Source: Meloidogyne chitwoodi
Taxonomy: Eukaryota; Nematoda; Chromadorea; Rhabditida; Meloidogynidae
Reading direction: 5' to 3'
DNA: 64,000 bases
NCBI GenBank assembly: GCA_015183035.1
Contig: JACZZP010000001.1
Location: 2,170,001-2,234,000 of the forward strand
Shown: one piece after another, positions 36,901 to 49,754 of the stretch
Position numbering within the stretch: the first letter of the stretch is position 1
Layout of the letters: every line of letters begins with the position of its first letter
Made by a program: the position numbers and the translations under genes
Notes under the pieces: generated by a model
Told to the model about the DNA's origin: nothing
What the model saw: only the letters and a program-made list of their open reading frames with translations
Databases searched by the model: none

Positions 36901-39320
36901 AATCTGTTCTTTTCCTTTCCATTATCTACTTACTCTTAATAAATATAATAATTATTTATTTATTTATTTTCTCCTATAATTGATTTAAACAAATGGAAGA
37001 ATATTTTAAAAAAATAAATAAAATAATTTTAAAAATAATTTTGACATTCTTCAATAAATTATATTTAAATTTTTTTAATTTTAAAATTGCCAATTTAATA
37101 TTAAATCTTTGCCTTTCTGTGTCATTAATATATTATTTTCATTTAATAAAGGGTCATAACAATTATTTTATTTATTTTTTAGTACCTTCAATTATATAAT
37201 AAAATAATAATATATTTTAAAAAATAATTAAATAATTAAAAATAAACTAACCTAGCTCTAATAACATTAATAGCATCTGGATTATTACAAAAAATATTAA
37301 AATCAGCTCTTCTTTCAGGATTACATTCTTTTAATGCAAAACGACCAAAATTAGCTGATTCAATAATTATTTGATGATAAGGGGGACAATTTAAAGATGC
37401 TAATTCTCCATCACAAGCTATTAACTTTACTAAAATAAAAATTAATTTAATTTTAAATTTTAAATTAAATTTTAATTTAATTGAAAGAATAAATTAAGAA
37501 ATGAAAAAAAAGAGAGAAAAGATATTTTAAAATTAATTATAATTAATTAAATATTTTTTAATTTTTATTGTTTTTAGTAATAAAATAAATGGAAAAGGTT
37601 TTCTCTTTAAAAGGAAAAAATAAAATTAATATTTTTATATAAAATTAGAGAATACTTTTATTTATTTATTAATTAATTTTTAAAAGTTGCGCCAAAAAAT
37701 ATTTTCTTTGAAAACTTTTTTATTATTTACAAAATGCCGACCAAAAAAAAACTTTTTAAAGGTTCACTACTTCAAAATAATAATATTAAATTTCTTTTCT
37801 TTTAAAGTAAATATTATTTTTTATTTTTTTAAATTTAATTTCTTTCTTTTTTTTTCAAATTGTCCAATTAAAAAAACTTTTCTTTTCTTTTTTAATAATT
37901 AATTAATTATTCTCTCACAGCATGAATTTTTGTCACTTTATTTTTTTGTTAATCTTTTCTTTAAAAGAAAAAATGTTGTTGAATATATTTATTATTATTT
38001 ATTTATATGCTTGAATAAATAAATAAATAAATATATTTTTTAATGAAACAAAAATTTATATAATTTTAAAAAAAAAGAAGAAATAATTAAAAGGAAAAAT
38101 AAATAAAAAAAAAGTGCCGAAATTTGATGAGGACAGAAAAAGAAAGAAAAAAGAAAGATTGACAACTAATAATTAATTATTTAATTAAAGAGTTTTGTTT
38201 TTTATTTTCTTAAATTTTTGAAAAACTATAGACCAAAATTTAAAATTAAATTTTTAAAAATAATTAAAAAATTAAAATAATTTAAATATTTATATTTATT
38301 TATTTAAAAATAAATAATTAAATAAAAAATAACCCTCCTTTGTATACATTTAGGATAATCTCCTTTTTTAAAATATTATTGAGATACTTGAGTAGCTAAA
38401 ATAAATTAAACTTTAAAAAAGGAGAAAAAAGGCAGGTGTGTCCCTTAAAGTTTAATAATATTTAAAAAATAAAAAATGATTTTTATTAATTTTTTAATTA
38501 AAATATATAATTAAATAATATTAATTTATTATTTTCAAAAAATAATAATATGGTTAAATATACCCCAATATTATTATTTATTTAAATATATTAATTCATC
38601 ATTATTATTATTATTATTTTTATTTATTTTTTATTTTTAATAGTCTCATAAAAATACTAAATCATTATTTATTATTTATTTATTTATTTATTTTACTACT
38701 ATTTAATAATAATAATAATAAATTATTTTATTATTATTTTATATGCGTAAAATTCTGACCTAAATTTTCATTAAAATATTTTATTAAAAATAAATAAATA
38801 TTTTTAAATAAAATTGGCTTGAAAGTAAAAAAAATGTTTTTTTTTATTAAATTAAATTATTTCAAAAATTTTAAATAATTTTTGAAATTTATTATATTAA
38901 TATTTTTATATTTAAATTTTAAAAAAATATTTCAAAAAATATTTTTAAATTTAAAAAATCATTAAAAATAAAAAGAAAGTTTTTTTATTTTTTCTTATTT
39001 TTTCTTATTTTGTTCTCTTTTTTTAAATTAATAAAACTTTTAAATATTTTAATATTCTCTTAAGAGACTTGAATAAATACAAAATTAATTAAAAAAAATA
39101 TTTTTTAAGAAAAAGAAAAAAATAATTATAGAAAATAATTTAGTGAAAATAAAAGAAATTAATTAATTAATTAAATTTATTTAAAAAATGATTTTTGATT
39201 AAAAAATAAAAAAATAAACTAACCAGAATCTAAGTAAGTAGTTGATGATAAATTATTAGGTAAATAAACCAAAATAATAATTAAAATAATTAAAATAATA
39301 TTATTAAATAATAATAACAT
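33920..39320 (-). CDS. eva-1: EVA-1-like SUEL-lectin transmembrane receptor
   Basis: Single-pass receptor; in C. elegans EVA-1 is a SLT-1/Slit co-receptor in axon guidance. Exon A (39224-39320) is a signal peptide, MLLLFNNIILIILIIILVYL. Exon B (37252-37429) codes the first half of a galactose-binding SUEL domain (ACDGELASLNCPPYHQIII, ESANFGRFALKECNPERR). Exons C (35958-36097) and D (35612-35724) each code a second half: CEHRQRCVVPVNWAIF ... IPKYLDVIYSCIK, or CEHQINCSVNASTHVFGDKC, IIKYLDVTYSCVKK. Exon E (35154-35323) is a Thr/Asn-rich stalk, exon F (34474-34873) the TM helix (ILFLVIISTTSVLFTIFLL) and basic tail, exon G (33920-34176) the end FDDDEEF. A-B-C-E-F-G gives 413 aa, A-B-D-E-F-G 404 aa. 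C. elegans EVA-1 has two lectin domains; only one complete domain per isoform is possible here. Confidence 0.85.
35612..35724 (-). other. eva-1: eva-1 alternative exon D
   Basis: 113 nt, same entry and exit phase as exon C. The acceptor CTCTCTACACAG is stronger and the donor is A|GTAAAAG. It carries the canonical FGDKC and KYLDVTYSC motifs of the SUEL second half. Confidence 0.8.
35958..36097 (-). other. eva-1: eva-1 alternative exon C
   Basis: 140 nt. Starts one base into a codon and ends with one base over, exactly as exon D does. Its four Cys and the IPKYLDVIYSC strand are complete for the SUEL fold. The acceptor is unusual, an A-rich AAATAAAAAAAG rather than TTTCAG, suggesting weak or regulated use. 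Confidence 0.75.
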
Positions 39321-42300
39321 AATTAATTAAATTAACTAAATAAATAAATAAATAAATATTTTATTTTAATTAAAAAAAATTAAAAATTCAATTTAAAAAA
39401 TAATAAAAGTTCAAAAAACAAATTTAAATTAATCATAAAAAATGAATAAATTAAAGTTAGAGGTCTCTTAATTAAAATATACCTTTGTCTAATAAAGATG
39501 TGGATAATTAAAAATAATACTATAAATTGTTTTTTCTTTTTTAAAAAACCCTAAATTGTTTTCTTTAAAAATATATAAATAAGCTTAGGTATTATTTATT
39601 TATATATAAATAAATAAATAGGATTAAAATTAGTAATATTATTATTTAAAATAAATAAATAAGCTGTCAACTAATTATTTATTTAAAATAATATTTAAAT
39701 AATAGTAAAACTAGTAAAACGTTAAGTAGCGATTGCGGAGAAGGACGAAGAAGATGTTAAGGAATGGGTAAATAATTGGGTGATGATTGGAATTTTATAT
39801 AAAATATATTGATTTAATTAAAATAAATGCTTAATAAAATTAAATATATTTTTAAAAATTAAAAATATTAAATATTATTAAATATATATAATTTAAAAAA
39901 TAAATAAAATATATTTAAATATTATTTTTTATTTTTTACTAAATCCATTCAAAAATAAATATATCTTTTTTTACTTAAAATTCTTTTATTTTAACCCCGC
40001 CTTAAGAATTACTTTTAAAAAAATACAAAAATATAAATATTATAAACGCCCTCCCTCTGAGAGAGTAAGTAACCATCTGTCCCCTTTCCTTTACCCTTAT
40101 GTATATGTTCCTCTCCTTTTACTTTTTATTTTTTTTATTCTTTTGGTCATCTCATAGTAAAAGTACTTGGCTTCCCCGCGCGCCGTTTTTGCCTTATATT
40201 TTATTTAAAATAAATAAATAAATATATTTTTTAGTCCAAAACAACATTTTTTCTTTTTCTTTTCTTTTGAGTCATTGCATGCCTTTGGGTTTATTTTATT
40301 TATTTATTGAAGTTGTTGAGATAAATGAAGATTTTTGTTGTAATAATATAAGTAAATGATTGTTTGTGCAACAATTCTTTCGACCGGTAAAGTGATGAAA
40401 TAAAAAAGAAATGAAAAATTAAAAAAAAAGAAGAAAAAGATGGACAGAAGCGGCGAAAAAAATAAAGTTAAAAAAAACAAGAAAATTATTATTTAAAGAA
40501 AAGTAAATAAATAAATAAAAAATGCCAAAATTAAATAATAATTGGACAAAAAAGACAGGAACACTTCAAAAAGTGTTGAACTGTTTTTAAAAAAATAAAA
40601 TATAATTTATATGTTAAAACAATGAAAATATATTTATTTATTTATTTATTTAAAAAAGTACTTAAACTTTAAATATACAATTATTTTTAAAAATAATAAA
40701 AACAATGAGGAAGTAAATATTAAAAATAATTTTTTATTTATTTTTAAAAATAAATAAAAAAAATTTTAAAATTAAAATAAAATAAAGGAAATGAAATGAC
40801 AATTATTTTAAAATAATAATTATTTTTAAATAAAAATAAATAAATGATTATTTGATAAAATGTTATAAATATATTTTTATTAATTTTTACTAATATTTTT
40901 GGTCTCAACTTTTATTATAAATAAATATTTTTATTAATTTTTAAATTAATAAAAATATTTTAAAATATTCTAAAAATATTAATTAATTAATATCTCTTAA
41001 CTAAAATAATATTAAAAATAAAATAAATTAAATATTTAATTAATTAATTAATATTTAATTAAATAATAATATTCTGACTTTTTCTTCACTTTTTTATAAA
41101 AATAAATAAATAATTTTAAACAAATTATAAAAAAGTTACAATATTCTCTATCCTTCATTTTCCCATCAAATTGTGCGGAAAATTTAAAAAAAAAATAAAA
41201 AGATGAAAGATTTGTTACGTTTTTATTTTCTTTGATATTATTTTGCTATTTTTTATTTATTTATTTTTAATTATTCCACTACTCATCTAATCTTTATATT
41301 TGGCCATTTATTTATTTTTATTTTTTTCCCCAATCATTCACCTTTTTAAAAAAAAATATTTTTTTTTCTTTCCTTCGTTAGTTGTTGTTTTGTTGTTTTT
41401 ATGCTAATAATGATTATATTTTTTAAATATTTTAAATAAAAAGGACAAAAGCTGTGAAAGAATAAAATAAGAGAAGGAAAAAAGAATTATTATTCATTTA
41501 AAAATTAAAAATAAATAAAAATATTTATTTATGAATCATTAAATAATTTATTTATTAAAAAAACATATTTTATTTTATTAAAAATAATTTAAATTATTTT
41601 TAATAATTTAATTAAACTTTTTTATCAAAAAAATGTTTAATTATTTTAAAATAAATTATTTATTTTAAAGCAAAAATATCAAAAGATGGTCAAAAGTAAA
41701 AAAATAAATAAAATGCGCAGAGAACAACAAAAACAAAAAAATATATATATAATACCCTTGAGTGAAGAAAATTTTAATTTAAGTCCCCTGGAGAAAAAAA
41801 AATAAAATAAAATTAGAAAATATAAGGAGAGAATGTTTTAGTAAATGAATATCTTCTAATAATTAAATAATAATAATTAAAGGATAACAAAACAAGCAAA
41901 ATAGCCTTTCCAATCATTATTATAGCTTTTAGTTAATACCCCAAATTAAAGAATTATTTGGACAAAAATAAAAAATAAAAATAAAATATTAAAAAATAGC
42001 TAAATAATTTAATAAAGAAGTGATATATTGTTTTAATTAAATTAATAGAAAATAATCTTTTCTTTTTTTAATTTAAATTATTATTTAATTTAAAAAATAA
42101 TACAAAATTATAAAAATTGTTAGTATTAAATAAAAATAAAAAATGATAGAAATTTAATGCCATTTTATAAATAAAAAATAAAAATAAAATTGTCACTATA
42201 TTCTCTCTTTATTACAATAAAAAAGTAAGAAAATAGCCATTCATTCATTCAATCTAGCAATTTGTTATTTTTGTTAAAAAATAAAAAAGTTATTGTTTAA

Positions 42301-45300
42301 AGGAATTATTGGTTTTTAGTTGAGGCATAAAATTAATATAAAATAATATAAAATAAAGGAATTAAAAAATAAAAAATAAAAAGAAAAGGCATTGTTTGAG
42401 GTAAAGAAAAATGTTTTGGGCACGAAATACTTGAAGGCAATAAAAGAATATTTTTTTAATTTTGCAAAACATTTTTAAAAATAAATAAAATAAATTTTTA
42501 GTTTAAAAATTAAATTAATATTTAAATATTTTTAATAAATAAATAAATTAATTAATTAAAATAATATTTATTTAAAAATATTTAATTATTTAATTATTTA
42601 ATTTTAAATTAATTTTAAATAAAAATTAATAATTCTCAAAAAACATAACAAAACGTCAAAATGTCACAGTCACTGGACAATGGAAAATAAAATAAAATAT
42701 TAAAATTTATTATTCTCTACTAAAAACTAACCTGCCATTTTATTTATAAAAATACGCCCAATTGACTGTGGCAACTAAAATAAAAAAATAAAAAAAAAAT
42801 AATTGTTTTTTGAAAAGTTAGAGAAAAGAAAGGAATTTAGGGAAAGTGGACATTGGGCGAAAATAAAATAAAATAAATAAAGGAAAAAAATTTTTCTAAA
42901 TTAATTTGTTGGGGACATTTATTTAACTAAATAATAAAATTAAATAATAAAAAAAAATTAAATTATTTTTTAAATAATTATTTTAAATAAAAAGTTGTTG
43001 ATAAGTCTATTAGCTTTAATAAAAATTTAATATTTTAAATTAAAATAATATTTTTTTTTAAATTTTAATTAAATTATTTAATTAATTTTTGTTTATTTTA
43101 TTTAAATGCCCTAAGGCTGATTTTATTTTTTTATTAAAAATAATATTTATTTTATCAAGCAGATAAATAAATAAATAAATATATTTTAATTAATTTATTA
43201 GATTACACATGAATAAATAAATAAAAATAAATATTTATTTAAGAAAAGAAAACACAGATTTTCAGAACTGATGAAAATTGGTCTCTCTTCTCTCTTTTAT
43301 TTTATTATAAAAAATAATTATGACCTTGGCTTTTAATTTTTTTTTATTTTTTTTAAATAAGGTAAGGCCTATTTTTCTGAGAAAAAAAAGTTTTATTTTT
43401 ATCTTTTTTATTAATCTTATAAAAAAATATTTTATAAAAAGTTCTTAAATAAATAAATAAATTTATATTAATTTATTAAATATTTTTAAAAATAATTGTG
43501 GTATTTATTTTGATATATTTAATATTTAAATAAATTAATTTATTTAAATATTAATTAATTTAAAAAATATAAATTAAATAAAAATATACCTATATATTAA
43601 TAATAATAACGAGAAACGGCTTGTATATATTAATTGTTATAGGTTATAAATATAACTTTAATTTAATTTAATTTAATAAAATTAATTTAAAAATACCCTA
43701 ATATTTATTAAAATTAAATATAATTTAAATAAAAAATTAAAATAAATTTTAAAAAATTATTATCGATTATTAAGCTTATTTTGACAGCTAAATAAATAAA
43801 TTATTATTTTAATATTAAATAAACTGACTCTGTTTTAAAGTAAATAAATAAATATTTTATTTTTAAAAATTATGTAAATAAATATAATTATATTTATTTA
43901 TTTATTTATTTGTTTTGTTATGGTCAGTCAGTTCATTTAATAAAAATATTATTATTTTATTTTATTCTTCTCCTCTTATATTTATATAAAATTTGAGAAA
44001 CCTAAAAAATATATTATTTTCTTTCCAATTGTTTAAGATTATTTTAAAAGTATGGGAAATTGGAAGCTTTTACACGCTAAAATGAAATAAAAATAATTTA
44101 AAAAAGCTGGCAAAAGCAAAAATAAAATATTAAATTTCTTTTTTTTTTATTTTCTTATTAAAAATGGTCATTTTATTTAAAAAGAATTAATTTTAATTTT
44201 TTATTAAAATAACAGAATTATATTTAAAAAATTTTAATTTTCTAAAAAATTAAATTAATGCGCGTGTTTTATTTTTTTTTTAAATTTTTTTTTAAAAAAT
44301 AAATTTAATCTAAAATATTTATTTTTTAAGAGATTTTTTATTATTTAAGAGGGTTTTATCAATTTTTTTATAAAAATTGATAAAATAGTAAAAAATAAAA
44401 TTGTCCATTTTTATTAATAATTAAATAAAATATTTAATTTTATTTTTCATTAAATAAATAATTTAATATTTTATTTTATTTAAGACTTTAAAGAAAAATA
44501 AAAAAGAAGGTGAAGGCTGTGGGAAATAAAAGAAGAGAGAAGAGGAAAATTAACTTTTTTTATTTTTACAGAAAATGCTTTATTATTTAACCAGCATGTT
44601 ATAAAACTGTGAAAGAAATAAAACAAAAAGTTTCTTGAAAATTTAATTAAATATTTTAATAAAAAATATTATTAATTTTTAAATATATTTATCTTATAAA
44701 AATCTTTTTATTTTTTTAAATTCCCTTTTGATTAAAAATCTAAATAAAAATGAAAAAAAATTATTAAAATTTAGAAATATTTTAAAAAATAATTTTTATA
44801 TTATTATTTCAAATAATTAAAAAAATAATTAAAAAAATAATATTTAGTAATTTCTATAATAAAAAATAAATGAAATATATTTAAATTTTAATTAAAAATA
44901 AATAAATTATAATTAAATTCTAGATAATTGTTTAAATTTTTAAAAAAATAATTTAAAATAATTTAATTTTATAAAATAGTATACCTAATTAGTTTTTCCC
45001 CAAGCTACACCTCTTCACTTATTTTTTCTTTTTTTTTTCCATCTGTCAACGCCAATATTAGCCACGCTTTTGTGCTTTTTTGGCATTTTTCCGCTAACTA
45101 AAAAAGAATAAAAAAAGAAAAAAAGCTTTTCAATGGCCAAAATGATGGTGGTCATTTTGTGTGGTAAAGAGTGCGAAAAATTGATAGAAAAAAATAAAAA
45201 TAAAATTGAGAATTGGAGAGAATTTAGTTTTTACTATTTTAGAAAAAATATTAGATTTTTCCTTTTTATTGCTATAAAAATAAAATATAATAAAATAAAT

Positions 45301-46994
45301 AATTTAATTAAATAATTCTAAAAACTTTTTTTATAAAAATTTAATTTTAAAACATAATAGAAGAGAAAAAAACAAATTTATCTTACATTAGACAATATTT
45401 GGACCCGAACCTCTATACTTTACAATTTGTAGTCTAAAGCTCTAGCCACTCAACCAGACTCTTATCATTTTAAAAAATTATATTATTTTTATAAGTCTTA
45501 TTTTTATTTTATTTATTATCGTTTTATTGACACTTTTAATACTCAATTCTTTTTAGAATAATGCCATTCTTTTAATTTTTACCCTTCAAGCTTTTTTTAT
45601 TTCTTTTTATGGCGGCCGATAACCGAAAAATGCGCAGATGATGATGGGCGTAAAAATAAAAAATAAAGGACATTATGAGGCCGCGAATTGCATTTTTCTC
45701 GTTAAAAATAAAAAATAAAGTCAAAAAAGAAGCTTTGATAAATTTAAAAATTTTAAATAAAATTTTTAAATTTTTGGAATATATTTGTATTAATTAATAA
45801 CAAAATAATATACAAAAACTATTTTTATTATTGTTATATTAGACGAAGGGTAATAATTTAGGAGAGAGAAGGTCTAAATTAAAAAATATCTTGATATGTA
45901 ATATTATTGTATTATTACTACCTATGCTAATAAATAAATATTATTATTTATTTTGTACTTTTAGTATAGTGTTTATTCGCTTGATTGGATAAATATATTT
46001 ATTCACCATATTGCGCATATGTTTTATTTGGTTGTTTTGATTAGTTAGCTTTTTTGGATATTCTTTCGCCTATAACCGCCAAATCTATACGCAGAACACT
46101 GCTTTTATATTTATTATTAAATACTAAAAAGGACAGGAAATTTTTTTTAAATTTTTATATTAAAAATGAAATTTTTGAGATATATTTTTTTAAATTTAAA
46201 ACTAATTTTTATAAAAATATTTTTAAAATTCTATTATCCAAAATTTCGAATATTTTATTCAAATAAAATAAATCTTTTTTTGTAATTCTTAAAAAAAGGA
46301 TTACTTAAAAAATGTAAATTATAAGGCATAGCCATTGATTATTTCTCTTTTGCTTTTTATCCTTTTTTGACCTTGACGGGTTTGGGTATAAGGATTTTTT
46401 GCATCTATATAGGAAAAAAAATTGGATTTACATTAAATAAAGAATAATACCGCAAAAACAATTCCTTAATCAATGTGTAATTTTGAGGATTTTTTTAAAG
46501 AAAAATTGTATATAAATTTAAATTCATATTTCTAAAATTCAATCAAAAACATTTATATATAGTAAAATTAATAGCTGATAAATTCGACTGGGAACAATGA
46601 ATATAAGGGAGGGTCCATTTGTAAAGTTTTATTTATCTATTCTTTTTTTTATTATAATTTAAAACTTAAAATCTAATTATTTAGAAAATTCTGTAAAGAA
46701 AAAAAGACAAAAAAACAATACACATTTCTAAACAGATTCAGGATAAATAATAAAAATTGAATTTAAGCCTGCCTATATTTTTAATTTTTTTAATTTATAA
46801 AGGGAAATATCAAATATTTTACATATGTCAAAGAAAATTAATGAGTAATAATTAATTACTTTTCACCGATAGCATAACTTATTGTAAGTCTAAAAAATAC
46901 CCTGGAGAACCATGTTTAAATTAAAAAAAAATTTTTACATCCATCTTCACTAGCAATAAATAAATAAATAAATATACATAATTGTAATGTTAAA
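39321..46994. other. 7.7-kb AT-rich gene desert upstream of eva-1
   Basis: No convincing coding exon on either strand. Long A/T runs and repeated TAAATAAATAAA-type tracts. Slightly GC-richer islands lie at about 39720-39780, 40050-40210 (pyrimidine-rich, CCCGCGCGCC) and 45000-45080. At 42725-42772 (-) a short AG...ATGGCAG|GTTAGT segment could be an untranslated first exon of eva-1, though joining it would put an upstream ATG out of frame. A tRNA-like relic is at 45395-45470. Confidence 0.45.
45395..45470 (-). pseudogene. tRNA-like relic
   Basis: Minus strand TGGTTGAGTGGCTAGAGC matches an A-box/D-arm and GGTTCGGGTCC a B-box/T-loop about 40 bases later, the correct spacing. A D stem of three pairs forms, but the T stem has only two pairs and the acceptor arms do not pair. 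Probably a decayed tRNA or tRNA-derived repeat. Confidence 0.3.
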
Positions 46995-49151
46995 TCAAAG
47001 CAATTCTTTCTTCAAAATTTCATAAACTATCCTCTCACGAAAATAAGGAATATGTTGCTGTGTAAATTTTATTGTTGCTCTACGTGAGGCAGATTCCGCA
47101 AATAAACAAGAAAACATTCCACAATCCCATAAGTTTTGTTGATGAGGAATATCCTACAAAATATATTTATAAAAACAATTATTAAATTAAACAAAAAACC
47201 TTTCGGCAAGTATAATTCCATCCAGTCATGTCAAATGGCCTCTTTCTTTTATCCATTGATTCTTCAATAAGATATTGCCTTAAAATGTTTTAAGGTGGTA
47301 CATTTGTAAAAAAATAAATAAACTTTAACGATTCCAGGCATTGAAAGTTATCACCCATTAAAGAATCATAATAATCAATTTTGCGCTGTTCCAAATCGAT
47401 AACCTAAAAAACATTAAGATTTAAATTCAATTTAATTTTTTACCGTCATACACCAATGATTTCCCAAATGTATTGGAACAAGTATAATTTCATGATCAAA
47501 AATATTAACTTTTCTTGTCCAACGTTTCACTCCAGAAAAGCCCTTTTGACAAAGATTTTGGTAGAAGAATGTATTGAAAGCATAAACCTTTTTTAATCAA
47601 ATAAATTCTGAGTTTTAAAATTAAATATTACTTTTGGCAGCCTTTTGTCGTTTTTACTTCTATTAACAAGCAAATTGATATAAAAGTTGATAACTAAAAA
47701 ATAATTATTTAAGAAAATTAAATATGATCAAAAAATTACCTTCATCATTAAGCCATTCTGTCCCAAAAAGAGTAAGCAAATCCTTTCTAGTAATATCTAC
47801 ACCAGCATCACTAGAAAAGACTTCATTTTGTGGAGCAGACCTATTCCAAACAATTTGAATTATTTTCTTTGCGTTGTAAGGTAGTTCTAAATAAATATTT
47901 ATTTTATTAAAAAAATTTTTCAAAGAAACCTGGAAATTCTTCTCGAGGCAATTCACGTCTTTCTAATCTCAGTCCTTCAACTTGAAGAAGCAAACGACGC
48001 ATCCCATATTCATTGATTTTTCTATTATGTCTTGAACATTCACGATTTTCCAACTCCGATTCTAATACCTTAATTTGTTTCATTCGATTTTCTTTTTCGT
48101 CAATATATTTCTGTTGGCGCCATTGGTAGTTTACATTCGGCAAAGAAGAAGAATTTGACCTTCGACTAGGAATCCCATTAGATTGTATGGTTTGCGTAGT
48201 ATAAAGATTAGAAGAGCTAGATTCTTCCATTCTTGGTGTAATTATTATCTCGGAAGTGGAAACTAAAATATTTTGTTACAGAAGACGGTAATTTTCTTTT
48301 TGCTGACAAAATGTCCGCAAGTTTTTGTCCGTAATTTATAATATTTATTTTTCTCAAATATGTAAAAAGAAATAAAAGTATTATTTTGGATGCACAAAAT
48401 CAACAATCCTTGCTAAAATATCCTCAAATGCATCAACTTACTTTTTTCACATCTTCACTCCATAGAAATTCGCATAGGTATCATTTGCCAGTGTGTCTAA
48501 AAATGCTTCTTATTCCTCAATTTTTTGAGGTTCGCACGATGTTACGTGACTTACGGACAAAACTTGCGGAAATTTTGTCAGCAAAAAGGAAAAGTATCCA
48601 GAAGACAAGCTTATAAATTTAAAACCTGTGTTGTTTCTTGGTCGAAAACCCGAATCAACAGAAGGACAAAAATTGTTGTCATTATTTAACGGAGTAGAAA
48701 ACAACGATGACGATGCTAATGCAGTCCTAACAATCCCTGTCAAAGATGTTTCTCTGTCTATTGCCAAGTTTCTGGTATCGGAGTCGAAGTGGAATTGAGC
48801 ATAAGTTGGAGTATGTTTTGTGTCCTTAGAATTAAACATTAAATCGTAAAAAAATAAGGATTTTACTCTGAATTTAGGATAAACAAATAAAAATAAAATT
48901 TCTTATTATTATTTAAAAACTCAAAAAACCTTTAAGGTAAAGCCAATCAACTTCTTCAAACGCTCCATTTTTTCATGTATGCTCAAAAATTCGACTTTTG
49001 GAAGAGGCTTAAATTGTTGCTTTTGTTGAAAATTATTCCATTCAGATTTATGCAAAATTGATTTTAAACGTTTAGGTGAGGACGTGGTATAGGGTTTAAA
49101 ACGTTCTGAATTACCATGTGGTAAACTAAATAATGATCCAATACTATGCAT
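46995..49151 (-). CDS. SUMO-specific protease (Ulp1/SENP family)
   Basis: Cys protease (C48) that matures SUMO and removes it from targets, usually nuclear or at the nuclear envelope. The start at 49151 reads MHSIGSLFSLPHGNSERFK. The N-terminal half is Ser/Asn-rich and basic (HTPTYAQFHFDSDTRN, TPRMEESSSSNLYTTQTI), with a helical Arg/Glu stretch (EGLRLERRELPREEFPGF). The catalytic domain opens ITRKDLLTLFGTEWLNDE, then VINFYINLLVNRS and KVNIFDHEIILVPIHLGNHW with the His, DLEQRKIDYYDSLMGDN with the Asp, and QQNLWDCGMFSCLFAESA with the oxyanion Gln and catalytic Cys. It ends RIVYEILKKELL. All catalytic residues are present. An intron near 48270-48633 contains a small transposon (48287-48598). Confidence 0.87.
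48287..48598. mobile_element. MITE in Ulp intron, 8-bp target duplication
   Basis: 312 bp. The left end GGTAATTTTCTTTTTGCTGA mirrors the right end TCAGCAAAAAGGAAAAGTATC; arms run about 50 bp with GTCCGCAAG and TTTTGTCCGTAA. The exact 8-bp duplication CAGAAGAC lies at 48279-48286 and 48599-48606. The TTTTGTCCGTAA end of the arm also occurs in the Merlin-like element at 22.8 kb. No transposase. Confidence 0.85.
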
Positions 49152-49231
49152 TTTTAAATCTAGAAAGAGGATCTAATATAAACGCTATAGTTTTTTCTTG
49201 ATAGAATATAAAATTTGTGGTAAAATGGGTG

Positions 49232-49742
49232 GCCGAACCTTTCGTCAATGAACTTTTCGTCAATACCTTTCGTCAATGAACCTTTCGTCACTTAAGTCAT
49301 ATTTTTAAAAAACAAACAGACAATCCCTTAATTTTATGTAACTCGGTACATATTTAATTTTGTAAAACGTAAGTGGTACCATTCGATTCAGCTCGACGAG
49401 ATGAATCGAATAGTATGTCTTTTTTTCGCTGAAATGTTTTTTTCAAAAAATAAGGTACTTGATTAAAAATCATGGATAAAGTCAAATGTTAGACAAAATC
49501 TGAGTTCAGATTCGTAATCTCCGCCCCAAATTATCCCTAGAAACATGTTTTCAGAATTATTTAACTTTTTTTTCAATGGGATCTAGATTCTTTGGGATTG
49601 CCTGTTTGTTTTTTAAAATATGACTTAAGTGACGAAAGGTTCATTGATGAAAGGTTTATTGACGAAAGGTATTGACAAAAAGTTCATTGACAAAAAGTAT
49701 TGACGAAAGGTTCATTGACGAAAAGTATTGACGGAAAGCCTA
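49232..49742. mobile_element. Foldback element with GACGAAAGGTTCATT arms
   Basis: Left arm (49232 on) is built of TTCGTCAATGAACCTTTCGT units and continues CTTAAGTCATATTTT and AACAAACAGACAATCCC. The right arm reads the complement GGGATTGCCTGTTTGTTTTT, AAAATATGACTTAAGTGACG and repeated ATTGACGAAAGGT units. Arms 100-140 bp. The centre (about 49380) has the shared palindrome ATTCGATTCAGCTCGACGAG. No clean target duplication. Confidence 0.7.
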
Positions 49743-49754
49743 CTTTCTCTGACT

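Noticed and set aside
37687..37902. Phe/Lys-rich plus-strand frames inside eva-1 introns
   Set aside because: Low-complexity translations of A/T runs on the strand opposite to a well-supported gene.
45133..45315. 60-codon plus-strand frame (MAKMMVVILCGKECEKLIEK)
   Set aside because: Lys/Asn/Ile composition is typical of random AT-rich DNA; no splice partners or family match.
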